This document shows, piece after piece, positions 1 through 9,472 of a stretch of DNA of 24,461 bases. The stretch is taken from NCBI GenBank assembly GCA_040881945.1, contig JBBECF010000110.1:1-24461 (forward strand). Reading direction: 5' to 3'. Position 1 is the first letter of the stretch. Each line of letters opens with the position of its first letter. Under the pieces are notes generated by a model. That model saw only the letters and a list, made by a program, of their open reading frames with translations, ran no database searches and was not told where the DNA came from. A program made the position numbers and the translations under genes. The stretch is from JBBECF01 sp040881945 (GTDB lineage: Bacteria > Pseudomonadota > Alphaproteobacteria > Dongiales > Dongiaceae).

Positions 1-2
1 CC

Positions 3-1646
3 GGCCGCCGCACTGCCGGCGGCCGGCCGCTGTTGGCCAACGACCTGCATCTGCCCTTCGCCATGCCGATCCAGTGGTACCTGGCGCGGATCGAGACCCC
101 GACTTTGTCGATCACCGGCGCCACGGCGCCGGGCGTGCCGTTCACCCTGATCGGCCACAACGGCCGTGTCGCCTGGGGCGTCACGACGACCCACGGCGAC
201 ACCCAGGATCTGTTCGTCGAAAGCTTGGCACCCGGCGACCCTAACCGTTACCTGACCCCGGACGGCCCGGCGTCGTTCGCGACGCGGGTCGAGACGATCA
301 CGGTGCGCGGCGGCGCCGACGTGACGCTCACGGTGCGCGAGACGCGGCATGGGCCCGTGGTCTCCGACATCGGCCTGGCCGACGCCCGGCCCGGCGAGGC
401 GGTCGCGCTGGCCTGGCCGGCCTTGCGCGCCGACGACATGACGGCGCAGGCGGTCTATCGCCTGAACCGCGCCGCCGACGCCGCCGAGTTCCGCGCCGCC
501 CTCGCCGATTTCCACAGCCCGCAGCAGAACTTCGTCTTCGCCGACGCGAACGGCGCCATCGGTTTCGTCGCCGCCGCGCGGGTGCCGCTGCGCAAGGCGC
601 TGTTCGCCGGCAGCCAGATGCCGGCGCCGGGCTGGACGGGCGACTACGACTGGACCGGATGGCTGCCGTTCGAGGAATTGCCGCAACGCTTCGTCGCGGC
701 CGGCGGTCCTCGGGTTAAACCCGAGGACGCGCCGCCGGGCTGGATCGTCACCGCCAACAACCGAGTCGTCGCCGACGACTACGCACATTTCATCGCGGCG
801 CGCTGGCCGGGCGCGCACCGCGCCCGCCGCATCGCCGAGCTGCTGAGCGCGGACAACCCGCACCGGCCCGAGGACATGGCGGCGATGCAGCGGGACGACC
901 TGTCGCTCGGCGCCCGCGATCTACTGCCGGCGATGCTCGCGGACACGCCGCGCGCGAACCTGGACGCGGGCGCGGCAAAGGCGCTGGCCCTGCTCGCCGC
1001 CTGGGACCGGCGCATGGACAGAGACCGGCCGGAGCCGTTGATCTTCACCGCCTGGCTCGCCCGGCTGCACCGGCGCATCTACGCCGACGAGCTGGGCGAG
1101 CTCTACGCCGAGGCCGGCGGCTGGAACCTCGAGACCGTAGCGCCACCGCTGGCCGGCGCGGCCGGCCCCGACTGGTGCGACGACGTGACGACGCCGGCGG
1201 CCGAGGATTGCGCGGAAGGCCTGACGGCGGCGCTGGCCGACGCGCTCGCCGACCTGGCCGCGGCCTATGGCGACGACCCGGCGGCGTGGCGCTGGGGCGC
1301 GGCGCACCGGGCGCGCTTCGCGCATCCGCTGTTCGAGCGGCTGTGGCTGCTGCGCGATCTCTTCGGCCGCGCCGTCGAGACCGGCGGCGACGACTACACG
1401 ATCAACCGCGGCACGCCGGCGGTCGGGCCCGACGGCACGTTCCCCGATGTCCACGGACCGGGGGTGCGGGCGATCTACGACCTCGCCGACCTCGACCGTT
1501 CGCGATTCATCATTGCGACGGGCCAATCCGGCAACCCGCTGTCCAGCCAATACGCCGATCTGATGACGCGCTGGCGCGACGGCGAATATCTGACTATCGT
1601 CGGCGCGGGCGACCGCGTCCTCACCCTGCGGCCGGCGCCGCGCTGA
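3..1646 (+). CDS. Penicillin acylase family hydrolase, 5'-truncated by window edge
   Basis: This is the C-terminal portion of an Ntn-hydrolase of the penicillin amidase family, which cleaves amide bonds in penicillins, N-acyl-homoserine lactones or other acylated amines after export to the periplasm. The open frame runs into the window edge, so the TTG at 33 is an internal Leu and not the start. The first visible residues read GRRTAGGRPLLANDLHL, matching the family block that lies just after the beta-chain N-terminal Ser nucleophile; that Ser (in an SNNW-like motif) should fall about 20-30 bp upstream of base 1. Further family blocks are GHNGRVAWGVT, the RHGPVVS segment, TANNRV and the C-terminal TGQSGNPLSSQYADL. 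The stop is TGA at 1644, followed after 25 bp by the threonine dehydratase gene, so co-transcription is likely. Family assignment is strong; the substrate cannot be told from sequence. Confidence 0.9.
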   Translation, partial: GRRTAGGRPLLANDLHLPFAMPIQWYLARIETPTLSITGATAPGVPFTLIGHNGRVAWGVTTTHGDTQDLFVESLAPGDPNRYLTPDGPASFATRVETITVRGGADVTLTVRETRHGPVVSDIGLADARPGEAVALAWPALRADDMTAQAVYRLNRAADAAEFRAALADFHSPQQNFVFADANGAIGFVAAARVPLRKALFAGSQMPAPGWTGDYDWTGWLPFEELPQRFVAAGGPRVKPEDAPPGWIVTANNRVVADDYAHFIAARWPGAHRARRIAELLSADNPHRPEDMAAMQRDDLSLGARDLLPAMLADTPRANLDAGAAKALALLAAWDRRMDRDRPEPLIFTAWLARLHRRIYADELGELYAEAGGWNLETVAPPLAGAAGPDWCDDVTTPAAEDCAEGLTAALADALADLAAAYGDDPAAWRWGAAHRARFAHPLFERLWLLRDLFGRAVETGGDDYTINRGTPAVGPDGTFPDVHGPGVRAIYDLADLDRSRFIIATGQSGNPLSSQYADLMTRWRDGEYLTIVGAGDRVLTLRPAPR

Positions 1647-1671
1647 GCGCGACGCCAAGCGGAGAGTCTCG

Positions 1672-2913
<1,242 letters not shown>

Positions 2914-2920
2914 CCCGACG

Positions 2921-4024
2921 ATGCCGCTCGCGCCCCTTACCCTACGCGACGTAATGGCGCGGCCGGTGCTCGTGCCGCTGAAGCGGCCGATCGTGTCGAA
3001 GGTCGGCCGCTTCGACCGCTGGCTCCTGATCCTGATCGACCTGTACACGGAAGAAGGCATCGTCGGGCGCAGCTATCTCGAACCGTATCTCGAACGCTCG
3101 GCGCGCTATCTGGTGCCGATGATCCTCGATCTCGCGGCGGCGCGGCGGGGGCAACGGCTCGCGCCGCTCGACGACTTCCGGCAGGCCATGGGGTCGCTCC
3201 ACCTGATCGGCCGCGAGGGCATGACCATGATCGCCGCCGCCGGGCTCGACATGGCGATCTGGGACGCCTTGGCCAAGGCCGCCGAGATGCCGCTCGCGGT
3301 CCTGCTCGGCGGCGGCGTCGGTCCGGTCAGGGCGTACAACAGCAACGGCTTGTGGCTGACGTCGGCGCCGGAGGCGCTCGGCGACGAGGCCGCGGTGCTG
3401 ATCGACGAGGGGGCCTTCTCCGCGCTCAAGCTGCGCCTCGGCCACGCCGAGCTCCGCGACGACATCGCCGTCATCGACACCGTGCGCAAGGCCGTCGGCG
3501 GTGACGTCAAGCTGATGTGCGATTTCAACCAGGGGCTGTCGCTGGGCGACGCGCGTCGCCGCTGCCGCGGCCTCGACGATCTCGGCCTCTATTGGCTCGA
3601 GGAGCCGATCGCCTATGACAACATCGCCGGCTATGCCGAGCTCGCCCGCGAGCTGAAGACGCCGGTACAGCTCGGCGAGAACTTCTACGGCCCGCGGGCG
3701 ATGTATCAGGCCATCCAGGCCGGCGCCTGCGACCTCGTGATGCCCGACCTGATGCGCATCGGCGGCGTGACCGGATGGATGAATGCGGCGGCCATCGCCG
3801 GCACCGCGGGCATCGAGATGTCGACGCATCTCTATCCCGAGATCGCCGCGCACCTGATGCGCGTGACGCCGACCGCGGGTTGGCTGGAATGGCAGGACTG
3901 GGCCCATCCCGTGCTCGCCCGGCCGTTCGACGTCGCGGACGGCCATATCCTGATTCCCACGGTCCCCGGCAACGGGTTGGCGTGGGACGAGGCCGCGATT
4001 CGGCGCTACGCCGCCGACGCGTGA
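2921..4024 (+). CDS. Mandelate racemase/muconate lactonizing enzyme family protein
   Basis: Enolase-superfamily enzyme (367 aa) that abstracts a proton alpha to a carboxylate with a Mg ion. An N-terminal capping domain is followed by a TIM barrel. Metal ligands are visible as D201 (CDFNQ), E227/E228 (EEP) and E253 (GEN). The D276-H303 dyad (MPD; STHLYPE) and E323 (WLE) match D270-H297 and E317 of Pseudomonas putida mandelate racemase, and the stretch MPDLMRIGGVTGW is nearly identical. The first catalytic motif, Lys-x-Lys in mandelate racemase, is K170-x-R172 here, so the second lysine (the S-specific base K166) is replaced by Arg. The enzyme may therefore be a dehydratase or a one-sided epimerase. 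It follows ilvA after 7 bp and is probably co-transcribed. A diverged copy of its first 45 bp lies at 4220. Confidence 0.85.
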   Translation: MPLAPLTLRDVMARPVLVPLKRPIVSKVGRFDRWLLILIDLYTEEGIVGRSYLEPYLERSARYLVPMILDLAAARRGQRLAPLDDFRQAMGSLHLIGREGMTMIAAAGLDMAIWDALAKAAEMPLAVLLGGGVGPVRAYNSNGLWLTSAPEALGDEAAVLIDEGAFSALKLRLGHAELRDDIAVIDTVRKAVGGDVKLMCDFNQGLSLGDARRRCRGLDDLGLYWLEEPIAYDNIAGYAELARELKTPVQLGENFYGPRAMYQAIQAGACDLVMPDLMRIGGVTGWMNAAAIAGTAGIEMSTHLYPEIAAHLMRVTPTAGWLEWQDWAHPVLARPFDVADGHILIPTVPGNGLAWDEAAIRRYAADA

Positions 4025-4061
4025 CTCGCGAAGCCGCGCCAATGGGTCTACCCAATTTCAG

Positions 4062-4090
4062 GTAGGGGCGGATTTCAAACCCGCCCCTAC
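4062..4090. terminator. Palindrome in left repeat, possible hairpin without T-tract
   Basis: Outer arms GTAGGGGCGG and CCGCCCCTAC are perfectly complementary around an AT-richer centre. There is no run of T after the stem, so it is not a standard intrinsic terminator. It could stabilise the 3' end of the upstream mRNA or act as a weak bidirectional terminator. The equivalent site in the right repeat is a longer, perfect palindrome. Confidence 0.4.
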
Positions 4091-4128
4091 GCAAGCGGCG
4101 GCGGAATGGCCGAAGGCTCGCACCGCCC

Positions 4129-4157
4129 TTGCGCGCGGGCGCGCGATCCCGCATGGT
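4129..4157 (+). promoter_or_regulatory. Promoter-like TTGCGC-N17-CATGGT in left repeat
   Basis: TTGCGC at 4129-4134 and CATGGT at 4152-4157 are exactly 17 bp apart, and the same pair with the same spacing occurs in the right repeat (11996-12024), where it sits upstream of the cystathionine beta-synthase gene. Conservation of both boxes while the spacer changes supports a housekeeping promoter of alphaproteobacterial type. Here it points at a broken gene start and then at the SDR-ABC-kinase operon, so it may have been captured to drive that operon. Match to the sigma-70 consensus is weak. Confidence 0.35.
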
Positions 4158-4219
4158 GGGAGCGTGCCCGGCGAAGCGATCGAGCGGCCGCACCGGCCCG
4201 ACGCCGAGCCGTGGATGAC

Positions 4220-4264
4220 ATGCCGCTCGCGCCCCTGACGCTACGCGACGTAACGGCGCGGCCG
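4220..4264 (+). pseudogene. 5' fragment of a racemase-family gene
   Basis: These 45 bp match the first 45 bp of the complete racemase-family gene (2921-2965) with three differences: two silent third-position changes and one Met-to-Thr change. The encoded start is MPLAPLTLRDVTARP against MPLAPLTLRDVMARP in the intact gene. Similarity ends abruptly after 4264. The mostly silent pattern suggests the fragment came from a diverged, once-functional paralogue rather than a fresh copy of the neighbour. A small frame continues to 4384 but shows no family resemblance past the break. Confidence 0.75.
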
Positions 4265-4445
4265 GACGTGCAACGCCCAAACGGCTACTCTGACGCTCGG
4301 GACCGGGGTTCATCTGGGGAATGTCGGTTGACACCGGACTGGTCCCCCGTCACCGTCAGGCGACGCCGATACTGGCGCTGTTAACGACAAGAACCGGCCC
4401 GCCGAGACATTGCGACAGGGCCAATCGAGAGCAGGGGCCGCTCAC
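4265..4445. other. Leader region of the SDR-ABC-kinase operon
   Basis: Together with the preceding repeat this makes a 421-bp stretch without an intact gene (4025-4445). It holds the left repeat, the broken gene start, and then about 180 bp with no similarity to the rest of the window. A TTGACA occurs at 4328-4333 but no convincing -10 box follows at 16-18 bp. An imperfect inverted repeat joins GGGACCGG near 4300 to CCGGACTGGTCCC near 4336-4348, a possible operator or leader hairpin. No regulator gene lies beside it. Confidence 0.4.
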
Positions 4446-5228
4446 ATGGCTGGGACGCTTCTGCTGGCTAACCGCCGGGCTCTCGTCACCGGCGCCGGAT
4501 CGGGGATCGGTAGTGCGATCGCGCGCGCCTTGGTCGCGGCGGGCGCCCGGGTCGCCGTCACCGACAAGGATCGGACGGCCGCCGAGCGGCTGGCGGCGGG
4601 CCTGGGCGGGGAGGCTGTCGCCTATCGGCTCGACGTGACCGACGCCAGTGAGACGGCGCGCGTGTTCGATGCGGCCGAGCACGATTTGGGCGGACTCGAT
4701 GTCGTGGCGGCGAACGCCGGCATCTCGACCATGAACCGGGTCGTCGATCTCACCGAAGACGAGTGGGACGCCAACATGGCGGTCAACGCCAAGGGGGTAT
4801 TCCTGACCAATCGGGAGGCAGTCCGCCGCTTCATCGCCAGCGGCACGAAAGGCGCCATCGTCAACACGGCCTCCCTCGCCGGCAAGACTGGCGTCGCCTT
4901 GCTCGCCCACTACGCCGCCAGCAAGTTCGCCGTCGTCGGCTTCACCCAGTCCCTGGCCAAGGAGGTGGCGACCCACGGCATCCGGGTCAACGCCGTCTGC
5001 CCCGGCTTCGTGCGCACCTCGATGCAGGAGCGCGAGATCCTGTGGGAGGCCAAGCTGCGCGGCATGACGCCGGAGGCAGTGCGGGCCGAATATGTGTCGA
5101 TGACGCCGCTCGGACGCCTCGAGGAGCCTGAGGACGTGGCCAGCGTGGTGGTGTTTCTGGCCAGCGACATGGCGCGCTTCCTGACCGGGGAGTCGGTGAA
5201 CGTGACCGGCGGCGTGTTGACGGATTGA
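4446..5228 (+). CDS. SDR family NAD(P)-dependent oxidoreductase, probable polyol dehydrogenase
   Basis: Classical short-chain dehydrogenase/reductase of 260 residues, cytosolic. The cofactor motif TGAGSGIG is at residues 15-22, NAG follows strand 4, and the catalytic set is S143, Y156 and K160 (HYAASK). The acidic residue in VTDKD after strand 2 favours NAD over NADP. I chose the ATG at 4446 rather than the in-frame TTG at 4410, because the Rossmann strand then starts at the normal distance and the extra 12 residues are low-complexity. It is the first gene of a seven-gene operon and lies 6 bp before the permease gene. In this context (ABC sugar importer, FGGY kinase) it most likely oxidises an imported polyol or sugar to a ketose. 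The exact substrate is unknown. Confidence 0.88.
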   Translation: MAGTLLLANRRALVTGAGSGIGSAIARALVAAGARVAVTDKDRTAAERLAAGLGGEAVAYRLDVTDASETARVFDAAEHDLGGLDVVAANAGISTMNRVVDLTEDEWDANMAVNAKGVFLTNREAVRRFIASGTKGAIVNTASLAGKTGVALLAHYAASKFAVVGFTQSLAKEVATHGIRVNAVCPGFVRTSMQEREILWEAKLRGMTPEAVRAEYVSMTPLGRLEEPEDVASVVVFLASDMARFLTGESVNVTGGVLTD

Positions 5229-5234
5229 TCGACC

Positions 5235-6068
5235 GTGAGCACCTTGCCTCCCGTTGTTCGACGCGGCCTCCGCCAAGCGGGACCTCATCTTATTCTCGTC
5301 GCGTTTTCCGCTCTGATCGCGCTGCCGTTGCTGTGGGTGTTTCGGGTCAGCCTGACCGATCGACTGACCGCCTACAAGATTCCGCCGGAATGGACCACGC
5401 CGCGGCTCGACAACTATTTCGAGATCTTCTCGGCCTATCCGTTCGCGAGCTGGTTCGCCAACAGCCTGACGGTGGCGCTCCTGTCCACCGCCATCTCGCT
5501 GCCGCTGGCGACCGCGCTCGCCTATGCTTTCGCGCGGTTCAATACCGGCGGCGCGCCGCTTCGGCTGATCATCCTGGCGAGTCAGATGCTGCCGCCGGTG
5601 ATTCTGGTGTTGCCGCTGTTCACGCTGTTCATCGCCGCCGATCTGTTGCATACGCGGACCGGACTGATCATCGCCCATCTGACGATCAACCTGCCGTTTC
5701 TCGCCTGGATGCTGGTCGCCTTCTTCGAGGGCGACGTGCGCCAGCTCGAGGAGGCGGCGCGCGTCGATGGGGCAACGCGGTTGCAGGCGTTCGCCAAGAT
5801 CGCCGTGCCGGTCGCCGCGCCCGGCATCCTCGCCGCCGGCCTGCTCGGCTTCATCTTGAGCTGGAACGAGTTCCTGTTCGCCCTGGTGCTGAGCGGACCG
5901 GACACCAACACCTTGCCGGTGGGGTTGGCCGGGCTCGAGACCCATGCGGGCGTCGAGATCGCCCTGCTGGCGGCGGCGACGCTCATGGCCCTGCTGCCGG
6001 TCTTCGTGCTGCTGCCATTCCTGCGGAAATACCTTATCAAGGGCCTGTCCCTGGGCGCCTTGAAGTGA
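5235..6068 (+). CDS. Carbohydrate ABC transporter permease (MalG/UgpE type)
   Basis: Inner-membrane permease of 277 residues, one half of the channel of a CUT1-type sugar importer. About six hydrophobic segments are visible, starting with HLILVAFSALIALPLLW near the N terminus. The EAA loop that docks onto the ATPase reads EEAARVDGATRLQAFAKIAVP near residues 173-193, and a typical C terminus ends LRKYLIKGLSLGALK. The start is GTG at 5235, 6 bp after the SDR stop. A longer frame across the gene on another phase (from 5225) joins the downstream binding protein but is not a fusion. It is unusual that this permease precedes the binding-protein gene while its partner follows it. Confidence 0.9.
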   Translation: MSTLPPVVRRGLRQAGPHLILVAFSALIALPLLWVFRVSLTDRLTAYKIPPEWTTPRLDNYFEIFSAYPFASWFANSLTVALLSTAISLPLATALAYAFARFNTGGAPLRLIILASQMLPPVILVLPLFTLFIAADLLHTRTGLIIAHLTINLPFLAWMLVAFFEGDVRQLEEAARVDGATRLQAFAKIAVPVAAPGILAAGLLGFILSWNEFLFALVLSGPDTNTLPVGLAGLETHAGVEIALLAAATLMALLPVFVLLPFLRKYLIKGLSLGALK

Positions 6069-6115
6069 GTTCGGAGAACAGGGACCAAGAAACACGGACA
6101 GAGGGAGACGTGGCA

Positions 6116-7390
6116 ATGAAGAGACTTTTGCTTGCGACCGGCCTCATCCTGGCGGCGACCGCCGCCAGGGCCGAGACCATCAACATCCTGATGGAGGCGG
6201 TGCCGGATACCGAATACGTTCGGAAGTTGTTGCCCGAGTTCGAACGGGCGACCGGCATCGAGGTCAAGCTCGAGGTCGTCAACTATGCCGAGATGCACAC
6301 CAAGCTGGTGCCTCAGCTTGTCGCGCCCAAGGGCAGTTACTCGGCGATCGTCGTCGATTTCTATTGGGTTGGCGAGTTCACCAAGGCCGGCTGGCTCCGG
6401 CCGCTCGATAAGCTGATCGCCGGCGACAAGGTCGACACCGGCGTCTACTACCCGGTGCTGATGAATCTGGTCGGCAAGGTCGATGACGTGACCTATATGC
6501 TGCCGTTCTACAACTACGCCATGGGTCTGACCTACCGGAAGGATCTGCTCGCCGATGCGAAGAACCAAGCCGACTTCAAGACCAAGTACGGCATGGATTT
6601 GCGGGTGCCGGAAACCTGGGACGAGTACCTGAAGCAGGTCGAGTTCTTCACCCGCGACAGCGACGGCGACGGCAAGACGGACTTCTATGGCGTCGTCAAT
6701 CAGGGCCTCAGACCCGATCCGATCGCCATGGAATGGTCAAACTATCTGTTCGCCAATGGCGGCCGCTATCACGACGAGAACTGGAACCCCAAGCTCGCTT
6801 CGCCCGAAGGCGTCAAGGCGCTTGAAGACTACAAGAACGCCATCAACAAATACGGCCCGCTGGGCTCGGCCAGCTTCGGCTTCGACGAAGCCTTCAACGT
6901 CATGGCCCAGGGCAAGGCTTACAGTTACATCACCTACAACTTCTTCCGCACCGCCTACGACGATCCGGCCAAGTCGGCGGTGGTCGGCAAGGTCGAGTTG
7001 GCCTCCGTCCCCGGCGGCGGGCTCAACGGCGCCTGGGGCTGGGCGATTCCCAAGTCGAGCCCGAACCCCGACGCCGCCTGGACCTTCCTGAAATGGGTCG
7101 AATCCTCGGCGGTGGCCAAGAAGCGGGCGGCGCTCGGCGGCGCGCCCACCCGCTCCGACGTGTTCGACGATCCCGAGCTCAACGCCAAGTACCCGTACTA
7201 TCCGGCGCTCGGTAAGCTACTGGAGACCTCGCACAACTTCCCGGTGTTCACCTATACGCCGGCGCTGGTCGAGGTGCTCGGCCGCGAGCTGTCGCTGGCG
7301 GTCGCCGGCGAGAAATCGTCGGAGGAGGCGTTGAAGGCGATCGACGCCGAACTGGCGGAACTGGCGCGGAAGGACGGCAAGCTGAAGTAG
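6116..7390 (+). CDS. Extracellular sugar-binding protein (family 1) of ABC importer
   Basis: Periplasmic solute-binding protein of 424 residues that captures the substrate for the adjacent importer. The ATG at 6116 is preceded by GAGGGAG at 8 bp spacing and opens a classical signal peptide (MKRLLLATGLILAATAARA) with likely cleavage after ARA at residue 19. The mature part has the family-1 pattern, e.g. the ITYNF segment and GGGLNGAWGWAIPKSSPNPDA near the C-terminal lobe. Residues 181-189 (DSDGDGKTD) form an EF-hand-like loop that may bind calcium, as seen in a number of family-1 binding proteins. Gene order permease-binding protein-permease-ATPase is atypical. The ligand cannot be assigned from sequence. 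Confidence 0.92.
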   Translation: MKRLLLATGLILAATAARAETINILMEAVPDTEYVRKLLPEFERATGIEVKLEVVNYAEMHTKLVPQLVAPKGSYSAIVVDFYWVGEFTKAGWLRPLDKLIAGDKVDTGVYYPVLMNLVGKVDDVTYMLPFYNYAMGLTYRKDLLADAKNQADFKTKYGMDLRVPETWDEYLKQVEFFTRDSDGDGKTDFYGVVNQGLRPDPIAMEWSNYLFANGGRYHDENWNPKLASPEGVKALEDYKNAINKYGPLGSASFGFDEAFNVMAQGKAYSYITYNFFRTAYDDPAKSAVVGKVELASVPGGGLNGAWGWAIPKSSPNPDAAWTFLKWVESSAVAKKRAALGGAPTRSDVFDDPELNAKYPYYPALGKLLETSHNFPVFTYTPALVEVLGRELSLAVAGEKSSEEALKAIDAELAELARKDGKLK

Positions 7391-7425
7391 CCAGCAAGGG
7401 ATTACGCTGACGGTCCGAGGCGGCG

Positions 7426-8313
7426 ATGGCTGTCGCCAACCCAAGCCTCATGCAACGAGACCGGCGCTTCGGGCTAGCGCTCGCCGCGCCGAGTCTCGTT
7501 GCTTTGTTTCTGGTGGTCGTCTTTCCGGTCCTGTCGGCCCTGTTCACCAGCCTGCATGAATACACGCTGATCGCCCCGACCTATGACATCTTCGTCGGGC
7601 TCGACAACTACCGGCAGGCGATCGGCCAAGGAGAGTTTCGCCACGCGCTCGACGTCACCGGGTCTTTCGTGCTCGCCGTCGTGCTGCTCGAATTCCTGAT
7701 CGGTTTCACGATCGCGCTGATGCTCAACACGGTTCGGCGCGGCAAGGGCGTCTACTATCTGATTCTGCTGTTTCCGCTGCTGATGAATCCGGTGGTCGTC
7801 GGCCTCATCTGGCGGATGCTTCTGCATCCGCAGCTCGGCATCGTGAATTATTTGCTCGGTCGTGTCGGCGTCGATCCGGTCAATTGGCTGGGCGACACTA
7901 CCATGGCCTTCGTCACCATCGTGCTGGTCGATATCTGGCACCAGGTGTCGTTCATGATCGTGTTGCTGCTGGCGGGGCTGTCGGCGCTGCCGCGCGAGCC
8001 CTATGAGGCGGCGCGCATGGATGGCGCCTCGACCATCGCCACCTTCATTCATATCACCTTGCCGTTGATGCGGCCGGTTATCATCGTCACCCTCCTCATC
8101 CGCCTGATATTCGCGGTCAAGACCTATGACCTGGTCTACATCATGACCCGCGGCGGCCCCGGCGACGCCACCGACCTGGTAAGCTATTACATCTATCGTG
8201 CGGCGTTCGTCGGCCTCGATCTCGGGGAGGCGTCGGCGATGTCGGTGATCCTGCTGGCCGTCGTCCTGGCCTTGACCGGCTATCTCTATCGCTACATGCG
8301 CTCGCTGGCCTAG
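7426..8313 (+). CDS. Sugar ABC transporter permease (MalF/UgpA type)
   Basis: Second inner-membrane permease of the importer, 295 residues. After a short basic N terminus (QRDRRF) the first membrane segment is FGLALAAPSLVALFLVVVF, and about five more follow. The ATPase-docking EAA loop is YEAARMDGASTIATFIHITLP, about 100 residues from the C terminus, and the end LYRYMRSLA is normal for the family. It pairs with the permease at 5235. Its stop is separated from the ATPase start by 3 bp, so translational coupling is likely. Confidence 0.92.
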   Translation: MAVANPSLMQRDRRFGLALAAPSLVALFLVVVFPVLSALFTSLHEYTLIAPTYDIFVGLDNYRQAIGQGEFRHALDVTGSFVLAVVLLEFLIGFTIALMLNTVRRGKGVYYLILLFPLLMNPVVVGLIWRMLLHPQLGIVNYLLGRVGVDPVNWLGDTTMAFVTIVLVDIWHQVSFMIVLLLAGLSALPREPYEAARMDGASTIATFIHITLPLMRPVIIVTLLIRLIFAVKTYDLVYIMTRGGPGDATDLVSYYIYRAAFVGLDLGEASAMSVILLAVVLALTGYLYRYMRSLA

Positions 8314-8316
8314 CTG

Positions 8317-9432
8317 ATGGCGGATATCAATCTGATCGCGGTCAACAAGCTGTACGGCTCGGAAGTCCACGCCGTGCAGGATGTCAATCTGCACATCCGC
8401 GATGGCGAGTTCATGATTCTGCTGGGGCCGTCCGGCTGCGGCAAGTCGACGACCCTGCGGATGATTGCCGGTCTCGAGGCCATCACCTCGGGCGAGCTCT
8501 ATATCGGCGGCCGGCGCATGAACGAGGTCGATCCGCGAGATCGCAACCTGGCGATCGTGTTTCAGAACTATGCGCTCTATCCGCATATGTCGGTGGCGGC
8601 GAATTTGAGCTTCGGCTTGCGGCTTCGCCATCGGCCGAAAGCCGAAATCAACCAGCGGGTCGCCGAGGTCGCGGCCATGCTGGGGATCACGCCGCTGCTT
8701 GGGCGCAAGCCGTCCGCGCTGTCTGGCGGGCAGCGCCAGCGGGTCGCGCTCGGCCGCGCGCTGGTGCGCGAGCCGACGGCGTTCCTGCTCGACGAGCCGC
8801 TGTCCAATCTCGACGCCAAGCTGCGCGCCAGCATGCGCACCGAGCTGGTCAAGTTGCATCGCAAGCTGGGGGTCACCATCGTCCACGTCACCCACGACCA
8901 GGTCGAGGCGATGACCATGGGCGAGCGCATCTGCATCATGAAGGACGGCCGGATCGTTCAGGTCGGGCCACCGCTCGAGGTCTACCGTAATCCGGCGGAC
9001 ACATTCGTCGCCGGCTTTCTCGCCAGCCCGCCGATGAACCTGATCGCGGCGCGCGTCACCGAAGACGCCGCCGGCCGGCTGACCGTGGCCGCCGACGGCT
9101 TGGCGCTGCCGATCAGCGACGCTGCCGCTTCCTATCGCGCCTACAAGGATCGCCCGGTTATCCTCGGCATAAGGCCGGAGGACATGTACGACACGGCCGA
9201 CGCCGGCGATCGCCAGCCGATCGACCTGCGGGTGGTGGCGATCGAGGCGCTGGGTCCGGAGATCGTCTTGATCGGCGAGGTCCTGGGCGCCGGCCAGACC
9301 GAGATCGCGGCGCGCCTGGGGCGATCCTTCAACGCCGCCGTCGGCGCGACGCAGCGCCTCTATGTCGATATCGGCCAGATCCGCCTGTTCGATCCGCGGA
9401 CGACGCGCGCCATCGAGCCGGGGCGCGTCTAA
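8317..9432 (+). CDS. Sugar ABC transporter ATP-binding protein (UgpC/MalK type)
   Basis: Cytosolic ATPase that powers the importer, 371 residues. Walker A GPSGCGKST is at residues 37-45, the signature LSGGQRQR begins at 135, Walker B ends with D159-E160 (LLDEP), and the switch histidine is H193 (VTHDQ). The C-terminal 130 residues form the regulatory OB/TOBE region, with the family segment GIRPEDMYD. The length is typical of MalK/UgpC proteins. All four importer genes are complete and intact, which argues that the system is functional. Confidence 0.95.
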   Translation: MADINLIAVNKLYGSEVHAVQDVNLHIRDGEFMILLGPSGCGKSTTLRMIAGLEAITSGELYIGGRRMNEVDPRDRNLAIVFQNYALYPHMSVAANLSFGLRLRHRPKAEINQRVAEVAAMLGITPLLGRKPSALSGGQRQRVALGRALVREPTAFLLDEPLSNLDAKLRASMRTELVKLHRKLGVTIVHVTHDQVEAMTMGERICIMKDGRIVQVGPPLEVYRNPADTFVAGFLASPPMNLIAARVTEDAAGRLTVAADGLALPISDAAASYRAYKDRPVILGIRPEDMYDTADAGDRQPIDLRVVAIEALGPEIVLIGEVLGAGQTEIAARLGRSFNAAVGATQRLYVDIGQIRLFDPRTTRAIEPGRV

Positions 9433-9472
9433 CCACTCCGCCAACGACAAACACAAACCGGAAGCAGCCATC

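Larger units (their letters stand above)
4051..4175. repeat. Intergenic repeat, left copy (hairpin plus promoter-like box)
   Basis: About 125 bp that recurs in the same orientation at 11920-12043 with roughly 90% identity by eye and a 2-bp gap. It starts with a palindrome (4062-4090, 10-bp outer stem, one base pair broken here) and continues through a conserved stretch into TTGCGC-17 bp-CATGGT. It follows the racemase-family stop by 26 bp. The two copies flank the ABC-transporter/kinase cassette as direct repeats. Confidence 0.85.

Noticed and set aside
4328..4350. TTGACA at 4328 as a promoter for the cassette
   Set aside because: No acceptable -10 box at 16-18 bp spacing; kept only as a remark on the leader region.
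4106..4384. A 92-codon plus-strand frame spanning the repeat and the racemase-gene fragment
   Set aside because: It is a composite of repeat, gene fragment and unique DNA with no coherent protein; only 4220-4264 has recognisable origin.
4410..4445. TTG at 4410 as the start of the SDR
   Set aside because: It adds 12 residues not expected before the Rossmann fold, and the ATG at 4446 gives normal spacing to TGAGSGIG.
5225..7390. A single long frame that would join a permease-length N-terminal part to the sugar-binding protein
   Set aside because: The first 297 codons are an off-frame reading of the real permease (5235-6068) and are Arg/Pro-rich nonsense; the binding protein has its own ATG, ribosome site and signal peptide at 6116.
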